A DNA stretch of 64,000 nucleotides, from NCBI RefSeq assembly GCF_030348945.1, contig NZ_JAUCEN010000001.1:94229-158228 (forward strand), given 5' to 3'. Source of the DNA: Peribacillus sp. ACCC06369. GTDB taxonomy: Bacteria > Bacillota > Bacilli > Bacillales > DSM-1321. The notes under the pieces were generated by a model. That model was given only the letters and a program-made list of their open reading frames with translations, was not told the origin of the DNA and ran no database searches. The translations under genes and the position numbers were made by a program. Of this stretch, positions 8,299-15,494 are shown piece by piece (position 1 is the stretch's first letter; the number at the start of each line of letters is the position of its first letter).

Positions 8299-8633
8299 AT
8301 GAGTATTTTCGCTAAAATCTTTGGGGATTTTAGCAAGCATGGCGGGAAATGGAAAACCGCGCAAAAGCCTTACCTGAAGACTACTACAACGCCTACAAAG
8401 CGATGCAAAAAATGTAAAAATATCTTTGGAACTCTGGCGGCGTGATGGATTGGCAAGAAACGATATTCGTCTTTAATCACATCATCGAGCTTCTTGAAGA
8501 AGCCGCAGCCGATGGCAAGCGCGTTAAAGAAGTTACTGGCAACGACGTAGCAGCCTTCTGTGATGCTCTCGTCATTGATGCAAAATCGTGGGTTGATAAG
8601 CAACGTCATAAACTGAACGATACGATTAAATAA
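8299..8633 (+). pseudogene. Decayed DUF1048 gene (copy C)
   Basis: The ATG at 8299 (MSIFAKIFGDF, good AAAGGAG site) starts a DUF1048 gene that changes frame near 8345, continues as RAKALPEDYYNAYKAMQKM and meets a TAA at 8415. The rest, MDWQETIFVFNHIIELLEEA to GNDVAAFCDALVIDAKSW, is intact. One frameshift plus one nonsense codon indicate a dead gene, although the 63-codon C-terminal half has an in-frame ATG. Confidence 0.75.
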
Positions 8634-8675
8634 TAGAACTTTGCTGAACAGCTTAGTATCTTAAAGGAGACTACA

Positions 8676-9029
8676 ATGAACTTTTTAGAAAAAATAACCG
8701 GCAGCGATATGACTAAAGAAATGAAAGGTTTTGAAGCACGAGCAAAAGTCTTGCCAGCTGAATATCAAACTGCTTGGAAAGAAATTATAAGTAATCTCTG
8801 GATTCACGGAGATTTCACCGGTCGTAATCTGATGCCGATTCTTGACAGTGCTCTTGAACTTCTTGAAGTTACATCAGCAGACGGCCAGAGCGTCGAAGAA
8901 GTACTAGGAAATGATATCAAAGGCTTCTGCACAGCGCTTGTTGGTGACGAAGGCGCAAAAACTTATAGAGATAAATGGCGTGACCAACTCAACAAGAACG
9001 TAGCAAGAAAATTAGGAGGACTGAAATGA
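8676..9029 (+). CDS. DUF1048-family protein (copy D)
   Basis: A 117-residue helical soluble protein: MNFLEKITGSDMTKEMKGFE, RAKVLPAEYQTAWKEIISNLW, then EEVLGNDIKGFCTALVGDEG. An AAAGGAG site precedes the ATG. The stop overlaps the next DUF1048 start by four bases (ATGA), so the two are translationally coupled and may form a heteromer. The function of the family is unknown; its repeated pairing with PadR suggests a role with the regulator or the exporter. Confidence 0.85.
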   Translation: MNFLEKITGSDMTKEMKGFEARAKVLPAEYQTAWKEIISNLWIHGDFTGRNLMPILDSALELLEVTSADGQSVEEVLGNDIKGFCTALVGDEGAKTYRDKWRDQLNKNVARKLGGLK

Positions 9030-9358
9030 GTATCAAAAAAATCATCGAAGGCAAAAAAGAATGGAGAGCACATGTTTCGCGTGTCAAAGCGCTTCCACAA
9101 GATTACCAAATTGTCTATAAAGAGATCCAAAAATATCTCTTCAAAGTCGGTCCTGTTGAGCTAAACGAAGGTATCGGACTGCTCTCGGAAATTCTCAGCT
9201 TCTTTGAAGAAGGCACAGCTGCTGGGAAAGGTGTGCTTGAAGTCACAGGAAAAGACGTTGCTGCTTTCTGCGATGCACTGATTGAAGATTCAAAAACTTA
9301 CGCTGATCTCTATCAAGAATCGGTCAATCAAAAAGTCGATAAGACTATGAAAAAATAG
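9026..9358 (+). CDS. DUF1048-family protein (copy E)
   Basis: A 110-residue protein opening MSIKKIIEGKKEWRAHVSRV, then ALPQDYQIVYKEIQKYLF and VTGKDVAAFCDALIEDSKTY. It overlaps copy D by four bases, and the RBS (AGGAGG) lies inside the end of copy D. It differs from copy D by many substitutions, so the pair is old. Downstream only the first 22 codons of an ABC ATPase gene remain, so this cassette has lost its exporter. Confidence 0.85.
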   Translation: MSIKKIIEGKKEWRAHVSRVKALPQDYQIVYKEIQKYLFKVGPVELNEGIGLLSEILSFFEEGTAAGKGVLEVTGKDVAAFCDALIEDSKTYADLYQESVNQKVDKTMKK

Positions 9359-9479
9359 AAGGAACGTAGTACTTGACGGCAAAATTCAATCGAACTTTTG
9401 CCTAAGTACTGCGCTAACCTCCCAAACTCAAAAGTATTGTTCGAGTTCGAGAAGTGTCGGAAATGAAAAAAGAATCAAA

Positions 9480-9548
9480 ATGGAAACAATAATAAAAATT
9501 GAAGGATTAAAAAAATCTTTTAAAGAAAAAGAAGTCCTCAGAGGCTGA
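9480..9548 (+). pseudogene. 5' relic of an ABC exporter ATPase
   Basis: It reads METIIKIEGLKKSFKEKEVL and stops at once. It matches the N-terminus of the ATPase at 5801 (ISIKGLKKSFKDKEVLKG). Everything from Walker A onward is missing, so the second cassette was truncated here. Confidence 0.75.
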
Positions 9549-9653
9549 AAAGCGATAGGGTGAAATAACCCTCCAAATCAATAATTTTGATATTGACCAA
9601 ATTGAAATACCCGAAAAAACGTTAGTTAGATTTGAAAAATGAATTTTTTTGTT

Positions 9654-9674
9654 GAACTAACGGCGTGCGTTAGT
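9654..9674. repeat. Perfect inverted repeat AACTAACG / CGTTAGTT
   Basis: Eight-bp arms with a five-base loop. No T run follows. It lies just after the truncated ABC relic and may be part of the element that truncated it. Confidence 0.5.
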
Positions 9675-9730
9675 TGAATATTACATTACTTAGAAATTAT
9701 AAAACCTAAAAACAATAAGGCTATATAAAA

Positions 9731-9775
9731 ACCCTGATTCTTCTGCTTAGCGTAGAAAAATCAGGGTCTTTATTT
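9731..9775 (+). terminator. Rho-independent terminator
   Basis: ACCCTGATT pairs with AATCAGGGT, followed by a T-rich tail. It probably ended the lost ABC transcript. Confidence 0.7.
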
Positions 9776-9782
9776 CCAAAAA

Positions 9783-9820
9783 AATGTCTTATAATATCCG
9801 CGTTTTGTAGGCAGTACCCC
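9783..9820 (-). repeat. Divergent Tn3-family terminal repeat
   Basis: The minus strand begins GGGGTACTGCCTACAAAACG and is related to the 38-bp ends at 3830 and 10211 over about 25 bases, then diverges. It may be an older right end of the same transposon. Confidence 0.55.
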
Positions 9821-9969
9821 ATTATGAAAAAAACATTAGATCAATTTGTTACTATATCAAGGCCTCATTCTGAAAGGTTATAAAAAATTACAAAAAAGGC
9901 ACATAAAATTGCGCCGTTTACATCGTATAAGAATATTATCCAACTATCAATACCTTTAAATTTGTATCC

Positions 9970-10051
9970 ACACTAAGTGGAGTGCACTTAGTGAAGCAAT
10001 TTTTTTAGCATTATCAGGGGTTGTTGTATTACTTCCTATAATCCTGATAAT
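9970..10051 (+). pseudogene. Membrane-protein C-terminal relic
   Basis: One frame reads WSALSEAIFLALSGVVVLLP and IILII before a stop, a typical last transmembrane segment. No start or upstream homology is visible. It could be the end of the missing ABC-2 permease, but the similarity is too short to say. An inverted repeat ACTAAGTG / CACTTAGT overlaps its start. Confidence 0.35.
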
Positions 10052-10070
10052 ATGAAATAGACATGCAAAT

Positions 10071-10101
10071 AACTGTGCTTTTCTTCAATATCAGCTAATA
10101 G
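10071..10101 (+). repeat. 31-bp direct repeat, copy 2
   Basis: Exact copy of 7660-7690. It is followed by a strong terminator. Confidence 0.7.
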
Positions 10102-10116
10102 AAGGTTTGTTGAATA

Positions 10117-10160
10117 AATCCCAATCTCTCAGTGATATAAATGAGAGATTGGGATTTTTA
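10117..10160 (+). terminator. Rho-independent terminator
   Basis: A 14-bp stem AATCCCAATCTCTC / GAGAGATTGGGATT, then a T5 run. Confidence 0.85.
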
Positions 10161-10173
10161 ATACTGGAATATC

Positions 10174-10211
10174 CATAACGTTGTAAATCCGCGTTTTGCT
10201 GGCGGTACCCC
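10174..10211 (-). repeat. 38-bp Tn3-family terminal repeat, right end
   Basis: The minus strand reads GGGGTACCGCCAGCAAAACG and continues to ACGTTATG. It is the closest inverted partner of the end at 3830-3867, so the two may bound one transposon of about 6.4 kb carrying the PadR/DUF1048/ABC genes. Its outermost 11 bases (GGGTACCGCCA) abut an IS4-family element. Confidence 0.8.
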
Positions 10212-11565
10212 ATCGCCAGCAAGCTAAGCGCGCAAGAGATAATATAAAAGTTTGTTCTCTTTAATTTGCTATGGTAACGCTAAAAATGCGCATGACAAAA
10301 AAACATCAAATAGGTTTTTTTAAAAAATATTAGGCAGCTTTAAGTTTTTGTGACGTACAATCATACACAATACCTAAGATATCAAAGACCGTTTTCTTGT
10401 TATAACGATGACATTTCCGTCCGTTTTTCTCCAAAAGGTGAAACAGACGCAGAAAAATTTTTGATAATTCTTTGGCGTCCTTTTGTAATCCTTGATAAAA
10501 CAATAAATAATAGTCTTTTATCATATAGATGGATTTATATTCACTTAACTCCTTCTTTTTACTATCTAAAAGTAACTGACGCATTCTAAACATCGTAGAT
10601 GAACAGAGTACCTAATAAGTTGCCCATACAAGTGACACTCTAAGCGTTCCCTCTTAATCTCTTTGCACTTGTCAATTTGAAAGAATGATTTCCATGTCTT
10701 AAATAGAATTTCAATCTGCCAACGTAACGAATACAGTTCAGAATATGTTCCGTTGGAACGTCTTCTAAAGAAAGATTTGTAATATATACGTTCATTCCAC
10801 TTAATCGTTTGCTTCGGTCTTTATAGGTAATGCCCTTCATCATTCATTTTCTGTAAGTCGTGTAAGTCGAAATACCCTAAATCCCTTATGTATAAGTCTT
10901 TCGGTTGAATGGTTAGTAGACTTGTGGAAACGAAGGTTTTATCATTTTCTCTCCCTTCTCCTACATAAACGTGGAGGAACTTCCCACTCAATAAGTCATA
11001 TTCAAGTTGGATTTTAACACCTGCGGTATAGCTACTTCCGCCAGAACCTTGATAATGTGAAGCAAACTTATCAGGAAGTTGAAATGTTGTAGAATCTAGG
11101 ATCCGAATACGTTTAAAAGTCGTGGAGTATGGATGAAGTATTTCTTGTGTTGAATGAATTCTTTGAGTTAGAAGATTAGCTTAAACTTGTTGAAGAAACT
11201 GTACGGCTGAACCATTAAATCGTTGATTAAGCCCTTCGGGGCTCATGAGGACACCTGTAGATGCTTCGAGACGGCTACACAATTGTGTGAGTGGTGTACT
11301 CGCGACCTGTTGACTAAGCCATACACATAAAGCAATTAATTCTTGTGCTTGATAATTACTTGTATGTTGAACAAAACCAACTTCTTTAGCTAATTGTTGT
11401 AGAGAAGATGGAGATAAGTAGTTTTGAAATTCTTGAGAAAAGAGATTCATTTCGTCTGAAACAAAAAAACTCATAGAAAACGCCATCCTTCCTGTATATT
11501 TCTACAAAAAGAATAGCGTTTTTTTCGTTATGATGATACAAATTTACCTTTGCTTGATGACGATG
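10211..11565 (-). mobile_element. IS4-family (IS231-like) insertion sequence, decayed
   Basis: The ends are CATCGCCAGCAAGC at 10211 and, inverted, CATCGTCATCAAGC ending at 11565. Inside is one degraded transposase gene. The left flank is GGGTACCGCCA on the minus strand and the right flank is GGGTCCCGCCA on the plus strand. Both are Tn3-family termini facing away from the IS, not a direct target duplication. IS231 elements are known to favour such Tn4430 ends. Confidence 0.75.
10330..11486 (-). pseudogene. IS4-family transposase, multiply frameshifted
   Basis: Reading the minus strand in pieces gives the IS231-like N-terminus (LFSQEFQNYLSPSSLQQLAK, CVWLSQQVASTPLTQLCSRL, MSPEGLNQRF), then [20 protein letters not shown] with the first DDE Asp, then GEGRENDKT. 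Later pieces resemble the Y-R-E-K signature region, and the C-terminal piece runs from 10593 to 10330. Stops at 11181 and several frame changes make it inactive. Confidence 0.8.
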
Positions 11566-11779
11566 GGGTCCCGCCAACATTTTAACGAAAATATACGCTA
11601 AGCCTTCGGATGTGACCGGTCCCGACCGTCTCTCTTCTATAAAGGCTGTTTTTATGAAGTAAATCTTTTTGTTTTTGATAATAAAATGGGAATATTTGTT
11701 TTTGTGTGAATACGTCGAAAATATATAAAGCTGAACAAAACCTTGTATATTTTCGACTTGTTGCTAAAGTACCAGTGTA

Positions 11780-12451
11780 TCATTCACATCTGTATTTGAA
11801 CTGAGGCTCTGTCTGTATATAAAAAGCATTTCTTACTTGTGCACTCCAATTTGCAAAGGCTGATCTCCATTCAGGAGTGTTAAAGAATTGATCTACAGTT
11901 TGAGTTTCAGAATGCCAAACTATAAATAGGTTGAGTGGGGCAATTCCTCCTGCCCAAATTCCATTATTTGCGTCAGTATCTTCTTCCCTTACTAATAATA
12001 AGGGTAGACCAAATTGAAAAGCCATTGAAGGTTCTACTTGTGAATAAACTGATCCTATCCAGAATGGAGTGGATGGTGGAAGGGGTCCTGCATTGACATC
12101 AACAGTTTGAATTTTAAAACGACGAAGGTTTACTGCCAACATTCCATAGCTTGATGAAACTAACCGACGAATATCAGTTAAAATGGATTCAGGATAACTT
12201 TCGCTTAATGGTAATGTACGCGGAAAAAGCAAAGCATTCTCAATCTCTAAAATTAGACGGTTTAGAAACCGTTGTTGGTTGTCATTTAAATGAGTTGTCG
12301 TACTTAAAAATATGGGAATACGATAAGCACGGTCAATACACTCTTGGTGTGCCGATTCTATTTTTGCTTTATCTTCACGTAATGAGCTATGCTCATTATT
12401 CTTCACTTTCTCTTCATCCTTGCGTGAAGAGCTATTCTTATTTTTACCCAC
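11780..12451 (-). CDS. Unrecognised transposon-borne protein, possible TIR/nucleotide-hydrolase-like effector
   Basis: The start is the GTG at 12451, because a perfect AAAGGAGGTGA site lies 4-5 bases before it; the longer open frame to 12520 has no such site. The 223-residue product has a highly charged, imperfectly repeated N-terminus (about 40 residues rich in K, E, N, S). A compact domain follows, with IPIFLSTTTHLNDNQQRFLN, LFPRTLPLSESYPESILTDI, SSYGMLAVNLRRF, EPSMAFQFGLPLLLVREE and NGIWAGGIAP. The order of these motifs (strand, long helix, PRTL, IRR helix with a G-x-ahN strand, E-x-x-MAF-x-x-LPLL-hhRE, GI) resembles soluble TIR/deoxyribosyltransferase-like domains. That assignment is inference. 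It is the only passenger of the second Tn3 remnant. Confidence 0.55.
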   Translation of the reverse strand: MGKNKNSSSRKDEEKVKNNEHSSLREDKAKIESAHQECIDRAYRIPIFLSTTTHLNDNQQRFLNRLILEIENALLFPRTLPLSESYPESILTDIRRLVSSSYGMLAVNLRRFKIQTVDVNAGPLPPSTPFWIGSVYSQVEPSMAFQFGLPLLLVREEDTDANNGIWAGGIAPLNLFIVWHSETQTVDQFFNTPEWRSAFANWSAQVRNAFYIQTEPQFKYRCE

Positions 12452-12672
12452 TTTCTCACCTCCTTTTTTTATTAGTATATGGAAAAGGAATAAGTGAGTT
12501 TGGACAAAACAGGATTCCATAATAGAGATGCTTTATAAAAGTCTAAATTTGAATAGTTTTATAAAAAATTTATTTAATTTAACTGAAGCAGGAAATAAGT
12601 AATTTATCATGGAGTTAGTATAGTTTCATGGACACATTTTAGTTAAGTCCTTACAATGATTTTTGAGAGGAT

Positions 12673-12957
12673 GTGTCCGTCTTGGAACGTAAGAATACAG
12701 GTAAAAAAAACAATAATGAATTCAAGAAGACTATTGTAGATCTTTATCACTCGGGTAATTCGGTCAAAGAATTAAGCGGCGAATATGGCGTATCAGAAGT
12801 TACCATTTATAAATGGGTTAAAGAATTTACTCCAATCGGTTTAGGGGAAGAGTCCATGACTCCAAAGGAATTAGCCGCCATTCAAAAGGAAAACCTTCGG
12901 TTAAAGCAAGAAGTTGAAATCTTAAAAAAGGCTATGGCCATATTCGCGAAAAAGTAA
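12673..12957 (+). CDS. IS3-family transposase OrfA
   Basis: A protein of about 94 residues with an N-terminal helix-turn-helix (EFKKTIVDLYHSGNSVKELS, GEYGVSEVTIYKWVKEF) and a C-terminal leucine-zipper-like coiled coil (AAIQKENLRLKQEVEILKKA). It binds the IS ends and, through a -1 frameshift at the A-rich GCGAAAAAG end, is fused to OrfB to give the active transposase. The start is GTG at 12673 or TTG at 12682. Confidence 0.85.
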   Translation: MSVLERKNTGKKNNNEFKKTIVDLYHSGNSVKELSGEYGVSEVTIYKWVKEFTPIGLGEESMTPKELAAIQKENLRLKQEVEILKKAMAIFAKK

Positions 12958-13016
12958 CCGAAACAGATCTTACCGAATTTATTGAGGAACACAAGAAACA
13001 ATATCCCGTACAGAAG

Positions 13017-13832
13017 ATGTGTGAAATACTAGAAATCCCAAGAAGCAGCCATTATCAGTCCCTTCAAATAGTCGTATCAAATCGCGAACAGGAAAACCAA
13101 GAAATCACGAAGGAAATTCATCTCATTTACCTGGAAAGCAAGGGACGATATGGGGCTCCAAAGATTCATGAAAGCTTATTAACCAAAGGGTTTTCCCTAA
13201 GTCTAAAGCGTGTTCAACGCTTAATGAGCAAGGCGAGAATTCGTTCTATTACTAAGAAAAAATACCGTCCCTATCCATCTAAAGAAAAGGTTATTCAATT
13301 GGATAATTTGTTAAAACGAGACTTCACTACTCAGACCATTAATGAGAAATGGGTAGCAGATATTACGTATATCCATACGTTAAAAGACGGATGGTGTTAT
13401 TTAGCTTCGGTATTAGACCTTCATTCTAAGAAAATAGTAGGGTATTCATTTTCTCGTTCAATGACGACAGAACTGGTCATAAAAGCTTTCAATAACGCAC
13501 ACCTATCACAAAAGCCCTCGGAGGGCTTAGTTCTTCATACCGATCTTGGCTCACAATATACAAGCAGTGAGTTTACTCAACATATCCAAAACCATCATAT
13601 TAAGCAATCCTTTAGTCAGAAAGGTTGCCCGTACGATAATGCCTGTATTGAATCCTTTCATGCCCTATTAAAGAAGGAAGAAGTCAACCACGTACAATAT
13701 CTAGACTATCAAACAGCTAAATTAGCGATGTTCCAATTTATTGAAGGTTGGTATAACCGAAAAAGAATTCACAGCAGCTTGGGTTATCAAACCCCACAAG
13801 CCATTGAAGATCGAATTAGGAATACAGCTTAA
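13017..13832 (+). CDS. IS3-family transposase OrfB (DDE integrase core)
   Basis: A 271-residue protein. HTH_21 region HLIYLESKGRYGAPKIHESL, then the rve catalytic core: first D in WVADITYIHT, second D in VLHTDLGSQYTS, and E in CIESFHALLKKE, followed by the IHSSLGYQTPQAIE tail. All three acidic residues are present, so it looks functional. The true product probably starts in OrfA and crosses by -1 frameshifting near 12950, because residues upstream of 13017 in this frame (EEHKKQYPVQKMCEIL) belong to the family. Confidence 0.9.
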   Translation: MCEILEIPRSSHYQSLQIVVSNREQENQEITKEIHLIYLESKGRYGAPKIHESLLTKGFSLSLKRVQRLMSKARIRSITKKKYRPYPSKEKVIQLDNLLKRDFTTQTINEKWVADITYIHTLKDGWCYLASVLDLHSKKIVGYSFSRSMTTELVIKAFNNAHLSQKPSEGLVLHTDLGSQYTSSEFTQHIQNHHIKQSFSQKGCPYDNACIESFHALLKKEEVNHVQYLDYQTAKLAMFQFIEGWYNRKRIHSSLGYQTPQAIEDRIRNTA

Positions 13833-14027
13833 GATTTAACTTTTTAGTGTCCAAAATATTGACTCAAATCCAATCATTAGCTATCCAAAATAAGCTTTTT
13901 GAATGAAGTCAATGTTGAGGAAAAAATATAACCCACAACAAGATTGTTGGAAAATGCTATATAGATATGAATACTTTGTGTTCAAAATTAACCATTTTAT
14001 TATGTTTTATTCGGGGACCGTATCATA

Positions 14028-14338
14028 AATAGTGGTAAAGCGGAGAATCGAGCTGATTATATGCTCAAAGGATACAAACATGTCGAGCTGCGAGAACGTG
14101 CGTTACAAGATCAACTCCAACGGGCAAGTGCATTAAACATTATCATCAATGCGATTAGTGTTTGGAACACGCTGAGCAAGCAACAAAACACCGCAAAAAG
14201 CAAGGTAAACTTCAGGAAGAACTACTAAACCATATTGGATGGGAACATATCAATTTCTTAGGCGAATACAAATTCAATTTCAGGCAAAATTCGTCTCGCG
14301 ATTCATTACGACCGCTGAAACAACAAGAGGTTGAGTGA
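14028..14338 (+). pseudogene. Tn3-family TnpA C-terminal relic (second)
   Basis: It reads ENRADYMLKGYKHVELRERA and ASALNIIINAISVWNTLSKQ, then after a frameshift ELLNHIGWEHINFLGEYKF and SLRPLKQQEVE before a stop. These are the conserved C-terminal blocks of Tn3 transposases, next to the right inverted repeat as expected. Confidence 0.8.
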
Positions 14339-14449
14339 CTGGTGTTCGGGTTATACCGCCCGGACTATTGGGCTTAGAGTAAGAAAAACGCTAAGCCGGT
14401 CACATCCGAAGGCTTAGTGTATATTTTCGTTGAAATGTGGCGGGACCCC

Positions 14450-15060
14450 TTATGGAACTCCCATGAAAATTAAAAAAGCACAAAATCTAGAAAAAACCAC
14501 AACAAAATAGACTCAGTAAAAACGCTTTTTAAAAAAGGCTGAGCCTTATGAGTGATCTGATTGAGTTTGGTAAATCGTTAAACAAAAACCTCCAATCATA
14601 CTTAAATTAGGTAGAGGCTAGCGCGACGACCAAAAAAGGATTAATCTCCCATGAGTGCTACCCATAAAGGGCGCGACAGTCGGTGGTACACCGTGGTCGT
14701 CGGAGTCAGACTAACGGATGGGCTCAAAGGCACCATAGTTCAACGACCTTCTTCGCCAGCCATTAAAACATTATAGACATAGAGACTAATTTTCATTCTC
14801 TGTGGTGAAGCGCTGATTTTTGCGCTTCATGGATGGCTAACGGGACAGGTTAGCTGAAGAGTGCTGTTTGATCTTTGTTAAATGGCGATATTCTTGAATA
14901 AAAGAAGGGATTATTCGTAAGTAACCGAACTATTAGTTTTACAATTAACGTAGGCTGGATAGCGCAATATTTTGCTTGCAGTTATAATGTTCACAGACGG
15001 ACGTTTAATGTCTCCAATTCATCGGATGTTTACCAGTGACCTGTGTCAAACTATTAGGAG
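14450..15060. other. Intergenic stretch, no gene recognised
   Basis: About 600 bases outside the right end of the second transposon. A CTCAG/CTGAG hairpin lies near 14513-14545, and a GCGCGACGACC ... GGTCGTCGG pair near 14620-14705 could be an old element end. A stretch containing GGCTAACGGGACAGGTTAGC (14834-14853) is palindromic-looking. No open frame with a ribosome site was found. Confidence 0.4.
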
Positions 15061-15079
15061 AAGGGAGCCAAGGTGTGTA

Positions 15080-15460
15080 ATGAAGAACCCTGATAAGATT
15101 TACAACACTGCGGTAGAGGCAACTTTAGAGGTGATTGGAGGAAAGTGGAAACCTGTGATTCTCTTTCATCTAACATTTGGCAAGAAACGTAACAATGAAT
15201 TGAAAAGCTTGATACCCGAAATTACTCAAAAAATGTTAACTCAGCAACTTCGGGAGCTAAAGGAGGAAGGTGTCGTCTTACGCATTTCGTATAATCAGGT
15301 TCCACCAAAAGTCGAGTATGAGTTGACAGACTACGGCTGGAGTCTAAAGGAGATCCTGCATCTGATGTGTAGGTGGGGGGATTCGCATATAGAGAGAAAG
15401 TACAGAGGAAGGGCTACCCTTCTGGCCAATCCACAGCTTGAAGACGTACAGAACATATAA
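15080..15460 (+). CDS. HxlR-family transcriptional regulator
   Basis: A 126-residue winged-helix protein: LEVIGGKWKPVILFHLTFGK (HxlR N-terminal signature), KRNNELKSLIPEITQKMLTQ, QLRELKEEGVVLR and VEYELTDYGWSLKEIL. The ATG at 15080 is preferred over the upstream frame because an AAGGTG site lies just before it and HxlR proteins begin at this point. It lacks the usual N-terminal Cys of redox-sensing HxlR members. It converges on a reductase gene with a shared terminator; HxlR genes often control neighbouring oxidoreductases. Confidence 0.88.
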   Translation: MKNPDKIYNTAVEATLEVIGGKWKPVILFHLTFGKKRNNELKSLIPEITQKMLTQQLRELKEEGVVLRISYNQVPPKVEYELTDYGWSLKEILHLMCRWGDSHIERKYRGRATLLANPQLEDVQNI

Positions 15461-15462
15461 GA

Positions 15463-15488
15463 AGCGGGCCTTGTATACAAGGCCCGCT
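15463..15488. terminator. Bidirectional terminator between convergent genes
   Basis: A perfect palindrome with 11-bp arms (AGCGGGCCTTG / CAAGGCCCGCT) and a TATA loop, located between the HxlR stop at 15460 and the reductase stop at 15495. Confidence 0.8.
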
Positions 15489-15494
15489 ATGCGT

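Larger units (their letters stand above)
12629..13853 (+). mobile_element. IS3-family insertion sequence
   Basis: The ends are TGGACACATTTTAGTTAAGTC and, inverted, TGGACACTAAAAAGTTAAATC. Between them lie orfA (12673-12957) and orfB (13017-13832), in the usual overlapping-frame layout. It interrupts the second Tn3 remnant. Clear 3-bp target duplications are not seen. Confidence 0.85.
11565..14449. mobile_element. Tn3-family transposon remnant (second), with passenger gene
   Basis: Near-perfect inverted repeats of about 54 bp (11565-11618 and 14395-14449), beginning GGGGTCCCGCCA and ending TTCGGATGTGACCGG, bound 2.9 kb. Inside are a minus-strand gene (11780-12451), an IS3 element (12629-13853) and a tnpA C-terminal relic (14028-14338) next to the right end. 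The resolvase and most of tnpA are gone. The five bases flanking the ends (ACGAT and TATGG) do not match, so no target duplication remains. Confidence 0.8.

Noticed and set aside
3830..10211. Target-site duplication around the first Tn3 remnant
   Set aside because: Five-base flanks do not match (ACAAT on the left; the right flank is occupied by the IS4-family element), so insertion as one unit cannot be shown.
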